Shown: positions 8,654-18,400 of the stretch, piece by piece
Layout of the letters: every line of letters begins with the position of its first letter
Position numbering within the stretch: the stretch's first letter is position 1
From: Spartinivicinus poritis
Lineage (GTDB): Bacteria; Pseudomonadota; Gammaproteobacteria; Pseudomonadales; Zooshikellaceae
Length of the DNA stretch: 44,507 nt
Reading direction: 5' to 3'
Assembly (NCBI RefSeq): GCF_028858535.1
Contig: NZ_JAPMOU010000044.1
Span: 1 to 44,507 of the forward strand
Notes under the pieces: generated by a model
Told to the model about the DNA's origin: nothing
What the model saw: only the letters and a program-made list of their open reading frames with translations
Database searches by the model: none
Position numbers and translations under genes: made by a program

Positions 8654-9844
8654 TTAAACGGTAGGTCCGTTATAATGAAAAACCTGCTTTAAATACTCTA
8701 CATAGGTTGCATCTTGGCACATAGTTTTACCTGTACTGTCCGATAATTTCGCTACCGGCTGACCATTACACTCAACCATTTTGATAACAATGTTAAGACT
8801 TGGGCAGCCTAAATCATTAGTTAGGTTAGTGCCAATACCAAAGCTGACATTTATTCTATTGGTAAAATGCTGATAAATTTCAAGCGCTTTTGGAATATCC
8901 AGGCTATCACTAAAAATGAGCGTTTTACTACGTGGGTTAATACCTAACCGTTCATAATGTGCAATCGCTTTTTCACCCCAAGTAATCGGGTCGCCAGAGT
9001 CTTGCCTGATACCGTCAAATAATTTAGCAAAATACATATCAAAATCACGCAAAAAAGCATCCATACTAATCACATCGGTTAATGCCACACCCAAATCACC
9101 ACGGTATTCTTTTACCCAAGCATCCAGGGCTGCCTTCTGACTATCAATGAGCCTAACGCCTAGTGCTTGATGCGCCTGCAACCATTCATGAGCCATGGTG
9201 CCTATAGGTGACAGCTCTAGCTCACGGGCAAAATCTACATTACTGGTGCCAACTAAATATTCACCCAACTCATGCTTTAAAATGTCAACCACCTCAAACT
9301 GCCATTCTCTGGAAAAACGGCGACGGGTACCAAACTCAGCCAAACTAAAGCCCGACAAATCTATTTTTGTTGCTGCCTGCTTAATCATTTTTATTTTTTC
9401 ATAAAGGCGGCGGCGTCCTTCGTTATAATCCACATCAGAATATTTATTACGCGCAACTACTTCACTGATGATGGCTAAAATATAAATTTCAAAATGGGTA
9501 ATGTGAACCCATGGCCCATGAACGGTAATTGCTAACTGACCATCTTCAATAAATACTCTTACATGCTTAGGGTTTAACCGAAATAAGCGCAAATAGTCGA
9601 CATAATCTTTTTTTATATACCGCAATTTTTTTAAATAGCGCAGTTCATCTTCACGAAAATACAATTCAGATAAAGCCTCTACTTCGTCCCGTATTTCATG
9701 AAGATACGGCCTTAAGTCAAAGTCACTACGACATTTAAAGCGTACCACAGCATCCGCCTCTGGATACTGATGCAACATCGCTTGTTGCATAGTGAATTTA
9801 TATAAATCGGTATCCAAAGGTGTTTTAATAATTGATCGGGACAT
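8654..9844 (-). CDS. pncB: Nicotinate phosphoribosyltransferase
   Basis: 396 residues, the usual length for bacterial PncB. It converts nicotinate plus PRPP (with ATP) to nicotinate mononucleotide in the Preiss-Handler NAD salvage pathway. The N-terminus 'LDTDLYKFTMQQAMLHQYP', the central 'AEFGTRRRFS' (the conserved phosphoribosyl-site stretch), 'VGTSNVDFAREL' and 'DSGDPITWGEKA' are all characteristic. The ATG at 9844 has an AAGGA ribosome-binding site and lies 10 bp behind the nicotinamidase gene, so pncA-pncB is an operon. Confidence 0.95.
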   Translation of the reverse strand: MSRSIIKTPLDTDLYKFTMQQAMLHQYPEADAVVRFKCRSDFDLRPYLHEIRDEVEALSELYFREDELRYLKKLRYIKKDYVDYLRLFRLNPKHVRVFIEDGQLAITVHGPWVHITHFEIYILAIISEVVARNKYSDVDYNEGRRRLYEKIKMIKQAATKIDLSGFSLAEFGTRRRFSREWQFEVVDILKHELGEYLVGTSNVDFARELELSPIGTMAHEWLQAHQALGVRLIDSQKAALDAWVKEYRGDLGVALTDVISMDAFLRDFDMYFAKLFDGIRQDSGDPITWGEKAIAHYERLGINPRSKTLIFSDSLDIPKALEIYQHFTNRINVSFGIGTNLTNDLGCPSLNIVIKMVECNGQPVAKLSDSTGKTMCQDATYVEYLKQVFHYNGPTV

Positions 9845-9854
9845 GGGCTATTCC

Positions 9855-10556
9855 TTACTGGCTGTTTTTAACTTGTGCTGCAGACTTTATAAGTAAAATG
9901 CCCGCTTGGTGCATATCATTAAGCGCTTCGTTAATACTGTTTTCAGCTATTCCTCGACAAGCAGCCAAATTAACGATTACCTGAAAATTAGCTTTAGCCA
10001 ACTGCAAAGCCGTTGTTTTAACACAATAATCCAACGCCAAACCACCCACCAGTACAGTTTGCACCTTATTTACCAACAGGTATTCAATCACGCCTGTACT
10101 TTTAGTATCTGCCAAATCATGATAACAAGCACCATAAGGATGCATATCTGGCTCAACCCCTTTCCATACAAAAAAGTCGTAAGCAGTCACTTCTGGCAAC
10201 CCTTCAATAAGTGTAAACCCTTTTGTTCCTGGTACTGCATGAAGAGGCCAATGGATATCCACATTTTTCCCCTTGACCGGGCTTAGCGGAGGATGGTTCT
10301 GATCAGCAACCCAAACCGCATGGGGTGAATGAGCATCTTTAGAGCCTAAGCGGTAATGTGCTAACTCAGCCTGCTGGTTAAGCTCTGTCACAATTTCATT
10401 ACCTGCTGGCACAGGTAACTCATCAGGACAAACCGGTGTAAAGCAATTTTGTGCATCCACATCAAAGGAAGCGACCGTGTGCCTTGGCCCGATGTTAATA
10501 GCCGCTGTTGTCACTACTGCAGACTTATCAATTGTCTTCTCAATAGAGTTAGCCAT
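9855..10556 (-). CDS. pncA: Nicotinamidase
   Basis: 233 residues from the ATG at 10556, which has a strong AAGAAGG site just upstream. The longer in-frame extension to 10643 has no such site and was rejected. It hydrolyses nicotinamide to nicotinate, the substrate of PncB encoded directly downstream. Visible family features are the N-terminal Asp ('ASFDVDAQNCFTP'), the metal/active-site segment 'VWVADQNHPPLSP', 'HWPLHAVPGTKG', the catalytic Lys in 'VWKGVEPDMHPYGA' and the catalytic Cys in 'ALDYCVKTTALQLA'. It is divergent from the NrtR-type regulator, a common arrangement in NAD salvage regulation. Confidence 0.93.
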   Translation of the reverse strand: MANSIEKTIDKSAVVTTAAINIGPRHTVASFDVDAQNCFTPVCPDELPVPAGNEIVTELNQQAELAHYRLGSKDAHSPHAVWVADQNHPPLSPVKGKNVDIHWPLHAVPGTKGFTLIEGLPEVTAYDFFVWKGVEPDMHPYGACYHDLADTKSTGVIEYLLVNKVQTVLVGGLALDYCVKTTALQLAKANFQVIVNLAACRGIAENSINEALNDMHQAGILLIKSAAQVKNSQ

Positions 10557-10589
10557 GCCCCACCTTCTTAAAGAACTTAATTCACTAAC

Positions 10590-10618
10590 ATAATGAATTA
10601 GATTCTCTATCAAGTCAA
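10590..10618 (-). promoter_or_regulatory. Predicted promoter of pncA-pncB
   Basis: Read on the minus strand: TTGACT (-35, plus-strand 10613-10618), a 17-bp spacer, then CATTAT (-10, 10590-10595), with the pncA ATG 34 bp further on. The -35 matches the consensus at five of six positions. A candidate sigma-70 promoter; not experimentally supported. Confidence 0.45.
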
Positions 10619-10690
10619 GTAGGCTTGTTATTTTTTTGATCAAATCCTGGGGAATTGGTTTAAACCGTTATAGCTAAAGCATCAAAAGGT

Positions 10691-10696
10691 TATAAT
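10691..10696 (+). promoter_or_regulatory. Perfect -10 box in the pncA/nrtR divergent region
   Basis: A TATAAT box lies about 125 bp before the regulator start, with only a weak -35 (TTATAG at 10668-10673, 17-bp spacing). A 10-bp palindrome GGTTTAAACC (10657-10666) lies just upstream of that -35 and a second, TTTGATCAAA, at 10635-10644. Either could be part of an operator for the NrtR-type repressor. I could not match a full NrtR box. Confidence 0.35.
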
Positions 10697-10821
10697 CACA
10701 ATGCAGTACACGGTGAGTGATAAGACCTCATTCGTCAGATACAGCAAAACTTGCAGTAATCAAAATTAATGGTATAAACACAGCAGTATTAGTGTGTTGA
10801 CAACAAGTTGCTTTGAAAACC

Positions 10822-11556
10822 ATGGTTGATCACTCCCAACTGACAGAAGCTGAATATCTTGCTCAATACAATGTTCAAGATTTTGATGCACCATTATGTA
10901 CTGTGGATGTAGTACCGTTTCGATTTCATAACCACCGGCTCCAGGTACTGACCTGTTTACGCCATCAACACCCTGCGAAAGAACAATGGGCGTTGCCAGG
11001 AGGGTTTATTGATATTAGTCAGGATGACAATTTAGATACTACTGCTCAACGCAAATTAGCTGCCAAAATAGGCACGGAAGCGCCCTATCTAGAGCAAGTG
11101 CAAACCGTTGGCAATCAACAGCGAGACCCCCGTGGCTGGTCAATTACTGTTGTGTACTATGCACTCTTTCCTGGCTCTGCTGCCAATCAGGTATTACTCC
11201 CTGATACCCGTTGGTTAACGTTGCAAGGCAATACGGTGGGACAGCTGTTAGCTTTTGATCATAACCAATTAATATCAGTCGCGTTAGAGCGCCTACAAAA
11301 TAAAGTACAATATACTTCTCTACCCGTTTATTTATTACCAGAATGTTTCACCCTAGCCGATATCAGTGATGTATTTTTGGCTATTCTTGGCAAAACACCT
11401 CCCATGCGCTCAATCCGCAATCGGTTTTTAAATGAGGATTTATTAGAAGATACGGGTGAAAAACGCTATGGTAGCAACCGCCCCGCTACATTATACAGGC
11501 TGAAAAAAACGGCTGTTGCTCAATTTTATAATCGGCTATATCACACAACTCAGTAA
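10822..11556 (+). CDS. nrtR: NrtR-type NAD-salvage regulator (Nudix-like domain plus winged helix)
   Basis: 244 residues from the ATG at 10822; a TTG nine bases earlier is a possible alternative. The N-terminal half is a Nudix fold ('VDVVPFRFHNHRLQVLTCLR', 'WALPGGFIDI'), but the Nudix box is degenerate: the expected REUxEE core reads 'RKLAAKIG'. So it probably binds ADP-ribose compounds without hydrolysing them, as NrtR proteins do. The C-terminal ~90 residues form the winged helix, with 'PPMRSIRNRFL' and 'KRYGSNRPATLYRLK'. It is divergent from pncA-pncB, which it most likely represses. Function is assigned by family and context. Confidence 0.88.
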   Translation: MVDHSQLTEAEYLAQYNVQDFDAPLCTVDVVPFRFHNHRLQVLTCLRHQHPAKEQWALPGGFIDISQDDNLDTTAQRKLAAKIGTEAPYLEQVQTVGNQQRDPRGWSITVVYYALFPGSAANQVLLPDTRWLTLQGNTVGQLLAFDHNQLISVALERLQNKVQYTSLPVYLLPECFTLADISDVFLAILGKTPPMRSIRNRFLNEDLLEDTGEKRYGSNRPATLYRLKKTAVAQFYNRLYHTTQ

Positions 11557-11866
11557 TTGAGGACAGAGCTTACAAGCTATTCCACCAATGTCGTATATAC
11601 ACTCAAAACACAAAGTGCTAACACTATATAGGCTGCGCTAGTTAGTTATAATTAGCGTGTCTTTTTGAGAGACATTTATATCAGCAGCCATCAAAGCAGT
11701 GTAAAGCTGTATCATCTCCCAAAAACTGCATAATAATTTGAAGAAATTATTACTGCAATGCTGTTTAGACTAACCCTACTCGTAGTCATATTGTTGTCAG
11801 AGATAGATCAGCAGTCTATAAGTGGTATAGCCACTATCTGGCACTACACAAAACAAGGATAAAGCG
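11557..11866 (+). promoter_or_regulatory. Leader region of the TOMM cluster with several dyads
   Basis: This 310-bp stretch separates the NAD regulator from the precursor gene. The clearest structure is at 11727-11757: TGCA-T-AATAATTT-GAAG-AAATTATT-AC-TGCA, an 8-bp perfect hairpin flanked by matching TGCA arms, which could be an operator or the 3' end of the upstream transcript. A smaller dyad AGTGG-TATAG-CCACT (11821-11835) lies 31 bp before the precursor ATG. A possible promoter is TTGTTG (11791-11796) with TCTATA (11815-11820), 18-bp spacing. No gene is seen here. Confidence 0.4.
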
Positions 11867-12025
11867 ATGGAAAATAATATCGAAAAGGATTTTCACAAAA
11901 AACTAGATGATGATTTATTTGAAATTACAGTCCTTCAAGAAAACACCACACAACATGCAGTAGCTGATATTACTGTACCTTGTGGTGCTGGCTGTAACTG
12001 CTCAAACAATGACAACCCCCAATGA
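11867..12025 (+). CDS. TOMM/RiPP precursor peptide (52 residues, Cys-rich C-terminal core)
   Basis: The ATG at 11867 follows AAGGA with 7-base spacing and the stop overlaps the next ATG (ATGA, 12022-12025), so it is coupled to the cyclodehydratase gene. The 52-residue product has an acidic, helix-prone leader (residues 1-35, with 'DDDLFEITVLQE' as the likely recognition segment) and a C-terminal stretch 'PCGAGCNCSNNDNPQ' (38-52). Cys39, Cys43, Cys45 and Ser46 are the heterocyclisation candidates, with Gly/Asn spacers. It is followed by exactly the enzymes that convert Cys/Ser/Thr to azolines and azoles. The leader/core border is not certain; around 'ADITVP' is likely. No characterised product with this core is known to me. 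Confidence 0.85.
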   Translation: MENNIEKDFHKKLDDDLFEITVLQENTTQHAVADITVPCGAGCNCSNNDNPQ

Positions 12026-13149
12026 AACTTTCATTCAATAGACCGCAGTTAAAGCGCTTTTTAACGGTCTTCCCACTCGCTAATGGCGGGTGGGGTATCC
12101 GTGGTGGAGATGAAGACATAACCCAGATCAGGGCAAAATCTGAACAAGCCTCTGCAGCCATTAGCGAAGTGCTTTCATTGCTGACAGGTCAATATGATCA
12201 AACTACCCTGCTAAACATTTTACAACAACGTCAGATTGATCCATCAACAGCCATAGCGCTGCTTCAACATTTAGATAAATGTACGCTGCTTGAAGAGGGC
12301 CATAGTTATTCCCGCGCGTCTGACTTGCCAAATGCTCATCAAAATCAATTACTATTTTTTTCACGCTTTGCAACAGATGGAGGGCACGCTATGCAAAACA
12401 AGCTGAATAATGCCCATGTAGCTATTATTTACAGTCATGGCGTAGGTACGGCAATGATCAGTCTGCTGCAACGCAGTGGTATTGGTTCTATTTCAGTATT
12501 TTGTGAAAATCAAGATGATATCACTACCCTACAAAATACCTGGCCAGCCCAACCAGATTCAGATAGCCTGGTGACATTTTATCCACTTGATCGACAACAA
12601 CTATTTCCTAACGCTTTTCAAAGTCTGCCTGTCCAGGATCAACCCAATTTATTGATTGTTTGTCGAGATGCGCAAGACCCTGCGTTATGTGAAACCATTA
12701 ATCAATATGCATTAACCCATGGTTTAGCATGGCTATTAGTTCAAGTAGATAATCATCAACTGGTCTGCATTGGCCCTTTATTTTTACCAGGTGATTCCGC
12801 CTGTTATAACTGCTATCAAGGACGTATCTTAGCTAATTTACAATTTCCTGACGAATACCGAGATTTTCAAAACCATTTACGCCAGCAACAAACGACTGTT
12901 CAAGCTGTCGGGCTAACTGCACAGTTTGAAATGATTGCCGGTGTTGCTGTTACAGAAACAATAAAGTGGTTGACTCAATATAACGATGCCAACCTGGTTG
13001 GACGGTTATTAATATTGGATAGCGATACCTGGTCAAGCCAAATACACGATGTGTTGCGATTACCTCACTGCCAGTGTCGTGTAACAGGACCTTCACATTT
13101 TCCATGGAAAGAGGCCAATTATGCAAAACGTTTGGGATCGCAATCCTGA
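12022..13149 (+). CDS. TOMM cyclodehydratase partner (RRE plus degenerate E1/ThiF-like, zinc tetracysteine)
   Basis: 375 residues. Residues ~1-95 have the winged-helix look of a RiPP recognition element that grips the leader peptide. Residues ~130-345 are an E1/ThiF-like fold: 'VAIIYSHGVGTAMISLLQR' stands where the nucleotide-binding glycine loop would be, and it is degenerate, as expected for this family (bacteriocin cyclodehydratase, ocin-ThiF-like). The structural zinc ligands are intact: Cys261/Cys264 ('ACYNCYQGR') and Cys350/Cys352 ('PHCQCR'). It presents the precursor to the YcaO enzyme. It overlaps the precursor gene by 4 nt and the YcaO gene by 29 nt. Confidence 0.9.
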   Translation: MKLSFNRPQLKRFLTVFPLANGGWGIRGGDEDITQIRAKSEQASAAISEVLSLLTGQYDQTTLLNILQQRQIDPSTAIALLQHLDKCTLLEEGHSYSRASDLPNAHQNQLLFFSRFATDGGHAMQNKLNNAHVAIIYSHGVGTAMISLLQRSGIGSISVFCENQDDITTLQNTWPAQPDSDSLVTFYPLDRQQLFPNAFQSLPVQDQPNLLIVCRDAQDPALCETINQYALTHGLAWLLVQVDNHQLVCIGPLFLPGDSACYNCYQGRILANLQFPDEYRDFQNHLRQQQTTVQAVGLTAQFEMIAGVAVTETIKWLTQYNDANLVGRLLILDSDTWSSQIHDVLRLPHCQCRVTGPSHFPWKEANYAKRLGSQS

Positions 13150-14530
13150 AAATACGGACCCGCGGCAAGCCCCAGATGCTTTGATTGACTTACAGGATGT
13201 TCCTCCATCTGACCCAGCCCAAACTATTCGCCGTGCTGCCCCTTTAATTTCTCCACGTACAGGCATTATTCGTACTATTAACCAAGGAGTTTTCTGTCCG
13301 GGTGACCCTGAATGTTTTTCTTTCGGGGTAACTACTTGTGATATTTCCCAGTTTACCAACCAGGCAAATACCAGTAAGGCAGGTGGTGCTGGCCTCACCC
13401 TGGAAGCGGCGTTAGCAGCTACCATAGGTGAAACCGCAGAACGTTATGCCATGTTATTTTACAACCAGGATAATATGGTTTTAGACTCCGCCAAAAATTT
13501 AAAAGATAAAGCCGTTGCACCGGCCTTGATGAGCTTATTATCACCTCAGCAATTAGCCGCTCGCCCGTCAGCTACTCAGTATTTTGATGAAAATACCGTC
13601 ATTCGCTGGGTTTGGGGCTATTCGCTGACTCATCAATGCTGGCGCCTAGTGCCCGCCTCGCAGGTTTATATGAGTTATCAACCTGGGCCAGATGAAGCAC
13701 GTATTGAGTCCAACGCCTCCAGTGGCTTATCAGCTTCTTCCAGTTTTGAAGAAGCCACTTTGTCTGGTTTATATGAAGTAATCGAGCGTGACGCATTTAC
13801 GATTGCCTGGCTGCATCGACGAATTAAACGACAGGTAACTACTAAAAATAACCCTTTAGACTCACTGTTAAATCAACGCTTTCACGCTTCAGATTCGCAA
13901 GTCAATGTTACAGTGTATGATATAACACTGGATATTCCCGTACATTGTAGTTGGGTAGTCATGCGCCGCCCTAGTGAGTTTGGTCCTGTGATTGCTGTTG
14001 GCTCTGCTGCTCGCTTATCACCACAGGCAGCAATGACTAAATCAATTCTAGAAATAGGCCAAACGATGTCCTACCTGCGTTATTTACGTCAGGAAGATGA
14101 AGACTGGCAACCTGCCAGCAATTTTTCAGACATTACTTCATTTGATAAACATTGCAGTCTTTATGTTAAGCAACCTCAATTAATTAATGACACTCTGGCA
14201 AGCTTGCAAAGTTCAAAGCAATCTATAAACGCCTCCACACTAAAAGATCAAAGCACAGGCAGCGTAAAAGGTGATTTATTAAAAGTAGTGGTTTTTTTGG
14301 CCAAGCTTGGTTATGAGACAATTGTCGTTGATATTACCACTGCCGATATCGCCCAGGTTGGACTACGCGTGGTTCGTGTTATTGTACCAGGGTTAGTGCC
14401 TTTGCATGGTAATCATAACTGGCCTTTTTTAGGGGTTAACCGGTTATTTACTATCTCGCAAGAAATGGGCTGGAGCAGTGTACCTACTAATCCAGAATTA
14501 TTAAATCCTCTGCCTCACCCATTTCCATAA
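13121..14530 (+). CDS. YcaO-domain azoline-forming cyclodehydratase
   Basis: 469 residues, the size expected for the catalytic D-protein of a TOMM synthetase. YcaO enzymes phosphorylate the peptide backbone with ATP and cyclise Cys/Ser/Thr to thiazoline/oxazoline. ATP/Mg-binding acidic motifs are visible: 'EAALAATIGETAERYAM' (~95-111) and 'EEATLSGLYEVIERDAF' (~210-226). The protein ends in the Pro-rich tail 'NPLPHPFP', the PxPxP-type C-terminus that organises the active site in azoline-forming YcaO proteins. The ATG at 13121 has an AGAGG site inside the end of the upstream gene. The next gene starts 10 bp after the stop. Confidence 0.93.
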   Translation: MQNVWDRNPENTDPRQAPDALIDLQDVPPSDPAQTIRRAAPLISPRTGIIRTINQGVFCPGDPECFSFGVTTCDISQFTNQANTSKAGGAGLTLEAALAATIGETAERYAMLFYNQDNMVLDSAKNLKDKAVAPALMSLLSPQQLAARPSATQYFDENTVIRWVWGYSLTHQCWRLVPASQVYMSYQPGPDEARIESNASSGLSASSSFEEATLSGLYEVIERDAFTIAWLHRRIKRQVTTKNNPLDSLLNQRFHASDSQVNVTVYDITLDIPVHCSWVVMRRPSEFGPVIAVGSAARLSPQAAMTKSILEIGQTMSYLRYLRQEDEDWQPASNFSDITSFDKHCSLYVKQPQLINDTLASLQSSKQSINASTLKDQSTGSVKGDLLKVVVFLAKLGYETIVVDITTADIAQVGLRVVRVIVPGLVPLHGNHNWPFLGVNRLFTISQEMGWSSVPTNPELLNPLPHPFP

Positions 14531-14540
14531 GGAGAAATTC

Positions 14541-15359
14541 ATGGATGTTATTAAGCGTGAATTGCGTAATAAAATTGGTAGTAATTCTCGAATGCCTTTA
14601 AAAAACGACTCATTGTTATGTGAGTTGTTCCATGAAAACAGTAAGTTTACTGCTACCTCAGCTAAACGTGCCGGCAAAGCAATGCAAGCATTAAACCACA
14701 AACCTGAAGTATTATCGATGATGAGTCAAAGCTATAAGGTTTACAGTTTAGCGCCTAAAATAGCACTATCACTGCCAACGCCAAATAATAATTTGGAAAA
14801 AACCATTGTTAAACGTCGCTCTCTTAGAGAATACTCAGGCGAATACATAACCCTAGAGCAGTTAACTCGTTTATTGTATTTTGCTTATGGCCGAACCAGT
14901 GGTGAGCAATTTAGAGCAGTAGCCTCTGGCGGGGCACTTTATCCACTGGAAATATATAGCATTGTTTTTCGAGTAGCAGGACTAGAGCAAGGTATTTATC
15001 ATTATGGGGCTGATAACCATGTGCTGCATAAAATAAAAACTGGGAGTTTTTCTAATGAATGCAGACAATGTATTTTTATGGATGAAACAGGCGTACAAGT
15101 CGATACTGCTAATGCAATAATTATTTTAACTGCATTATTTGAACGCAGTACAACCAAATATGGTGATCGAGGCTACCGGATGACATTAATGGAAGCCGGT
15201 GAGGTAGCACAAGCCATTAGCCTGAAAGCCGTTGATGAAAACCTTGGCTGCTGTTTACTGGGTGGATTTTTGGATGATAAAGTAAATCAACTGATTGGTA
15301 TTGATGGAACAGTAGAGTCCACATTATTACCCATCGTCATTGGCACCCCCAACAAATAG
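14541..15359 (+). CDS. SagB-type FMN-dependent azoline dehydrogenase
   Basis: 272 residues of the nitroreductase superfamily. SagB-type enzymes oxidise azolines to aromatic azoles. FMN-site motifs are 'KRRSLREYSGEY' (~91-102), 'ASGGALYPLEIYS' and 'TLMEAGEVAQAISLKAV'. The 'TKYGDRGYR' segment carries the Lys-Tyr pair known to be important in characterised TOMM dehydrogenases, so it should be active. A clear AAGGAG site precedes the ATG. It completes a precursor/C/D/B set and implies the final product contains azoles, not only azolines. Confidence 0.92.
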   Translation: MDVIKRELRNKIGSNSRMPLKNDSLLCELFHENSKFTATSAKRAGKAMQALNHKPEVLSMMSQSYKVYSLAPKIALSLPTPNNNLEKTIVKRRSLREYSGEYITLEQLTRLLYFAYGRTSGEQFRAVASGGALYPLEIYSIVFRVAGLEQGIYHYGADNHVLHKIKTGSFSNECRQCIFMDETGVQVDTANAIIILTALFERSTTKYGDRGYRMTLMEAGEVAQAISLKAVDENLGCCLLGGFLDDKVNQLIGIDGTVESTLLPIVIGTPNK

Positions 15360-15417
15360 ATATATAAAAATACAGAAATCGGTGGCCTTATAATCTAAAT
15401 AACAGGAAGCCGCATTA

Positions 15418-18400
15418 ATGACTCACCCCACAATGACAGCAGCTGATATTATCTGCACCCATATTCTAGACCAACAGTTAAATAGAGTCACACAACAAAC
15501 AGCCCATGTATGGCTGCAAGGCCATCAGAGTCAAGCCAGCTCATTATTAGCGGTCATTTGCCAACAGGCTCGTAATAGTGGTGCAATTTCACTTTGGAGT
15601 ACAGGTAATAACCATCTCAAACATCCTTGGAATGTAATTGCTCAACTTGTCATTGAATTAGTGTTGCGACTGGAAACCACCCAACCCGAATTAATTACGC
15701 GTTATGGGGCAGTCATATTAACGTTGGCCCCCCAATTAAAAGACTTATCGGCATTGCAAGGTAAAACAGGTTACCGTGCCCTCCTCGCTGACTTTGTATT
15801 GCAGAATAATTCAGATGCACTTATACAGTTTTATCGTAAACGTGAAATTAAACCACGCATCCAAACCCAACTGGTTAAATTTATTTTTGATGCAGCTACT
15901 GCAGTTGCTCATGAAACTGGATTGCCATTATTCATTTGTATCGAAGATTTCTCTCAAGTCGATTCACTATCAAAACAAGTACTGGATTTATTAGTTCATC
16001 TATCAGAGACCGTACCACTGCATTTATGGGTATGTAGCCAAGCGTTACCCGATACTGCCAACGCAGCTAGCTGGCAACTGTTGTATAGCCATGTTCACTC
16101 AACCTATAATAATGACACAACGAGTGTCGACCACTCTATTCTAGCCTTATTCAATTTTATATATAGTCCTTTACCGGTTCATACCATAAATAATCTATTG
16201 GGTTATGATGCAACAGCAGAGGTACAAACTCTATGCCAAACAGGTTGGTTAAGAGAAGACAAGCGAGGCTTGTGTATTGCTCACCAGGGTATTACCAATA
16301 AGATAAAAGAGTTGCTTATGACCACTGTTAATAACAAACAGCAAGCTTTTTATGCAACTTTATTAGAACAGCAAAAAAATGAGCCAACTGGTTGTGAAGC
16401 ATTTTATTACGCCAGTCAGTTAACTCACTTCCTATCTGTTACTAAAGATTTCAAACAAGCCAATAATGACAATCAACAATCACTTAATAACCTACAATTA
16501 CTTAAAGCCCAAGCAGCAATGCGTGCTTTATGTTATTCATGGAATTTAGCTGATTACCCAACGGCTAGGTATTATGTAGACTGCGCTTTAGCTTTATTCA
16601 ATGAAAATAAATTATCAGATCAGCAGAATAGATTGCTGCTACAAGGTTTGCTAGCTTATGAAGCTGACGATCACCAGGAAGCCCACCAGAGCCTGGAAAA
16701 AGTGCTTGCAGTAGAAAAAGATGCCTTAGCCCAAACAAGATGGCAACATTTATTAGGTCACAACGCTATTTTTGGTTCTGGTGATTACCCTTTAGGTTTA
16801 GATTATTTACAAGCAGCCTTAAATGGCTATGAAACAAAGGGTGAAGCCAACCATGCTATTTATGTGCGTAACAGTATGGCTTTTGGATTATTTCGTAGTC
16901 GCAGTGTAAATGATGTCATTAATTACGAAAAAGAGGTTTTACAACTGGCTCGCTCAACGACTCGTAGTGATTTATTTATAGACAGTATTTTGCAATTAAA
17001 TCTGGCTCGGGTACATACAGTCAATAATGAGTTACAAAGTGCCCTCAATTATCTGCAAAATGCCATTGCAGGCGATAATGGTGATTTATCACCTCTATTA
17101 CGAATGGTATTTCATGCTAAATTAGGCCACCTGAATTTTGCCCTAAAACAATACCCTCAAGCAGTCACTGCATTTTGGCACTGCCTGGAGTTGGCTCGCT
17201 GCCAATCTCTCGAAGGTACTACAGAGCGCTTGCTACCCAGCTTAGGCGAGTTATTTAAACGTTCCGTCGATTCATTAAATACCCAATTGATATTACGTGA
17301 TCGACTAGCACTTGCTTACATACATTTTAACTTAGGGCTTGCTTGCAAACAGGCTGGGCTTCAACCAATCGCTGAAGCCTGTCAGCGACAAGTAGTGCAT
17401 TTATTGCAGCCGATCAACTCCAAGCTGAATGACCAAATCAACAGGGTATTTGCTGAGTCAACCAAAGTCGCTGGCACAACCCATACTATGCATGCCATTG
17501 CCCCCCCACTGCAATCCAAACCAACTGATATAGCAGCACAACTGCAGCAGTCTCCAATGACAGAAGCTATTCATTACCAGCAACTCTCTAACGGTATCAT
17601 TAACAAAGCCGTTGATCTCCTACTAAACAAGCAAGCGATTGCTTGGGTACGCCAAAAAACAGCTACTCAGGCAATGGATACTCTGGTATTGTTTGATGCA
17701 CAAGCGCCCCTTTGCTTAGAAGTATTGAACAACAGTCTAACTAGCCAACCACATAAACAAGGATGCCTGGTCATAGCACCTGGTGATCATTGGTTTTCTG
17801 AGCCCGTTGAACCATTGCCCTGGGTATTACAAGAACGCACCTTACTCAGTGAGCACCGAGCCAAACTACCTGGTCTACAACCAATTAGTATGTTGGTTCA
17901 GGCTCTTAATCCCGATTGGGACACTGAATTATGGGAGCTTGCCCAAGCATACTACCAGCGTAGTGGCTACCCATTACTTGGGGTTGCCTCTTTTAGTCTT
18001 GCTGCTCATGATTTAGTGACACAAACGGATAGCATCATTGGCCAGTTTTTAGAAAGCAATTTAACCTCACTGGTGTATAGTGACTACTGGATTAACAAGC
18101 GCTTTAGTAATGATGCTGCAGAAAACCTATTGCTATTGCGCCCTCGCACCTTCCAAAGTGTTCATATACAGCTAGTGGAGAATAGCCATAACCAGCGTAT
18201 TTGCTTAATTCATAGTAATGCTAACGCAGGAAGTAAAAAGCAACTCTCCGTTGCGGCCGCATTGGCCCCCATATTTCCTCTGTGTGATGGAGCTCATACC
18301 ATCGTAGCAATTGCAACAGCAATGAAGTCACAAATACCTGAACTAACAGCCAATAAGCTGTGTTATTTTTTTCGTACGTTACAACAGCAACAAGTCATCT

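Noticed and set aside
13093-13425. 110-codon minus-strand frame at the C/D protein overlap
   Set aside because: It is antisense to the well-supported YcaO gene and has no start signal.
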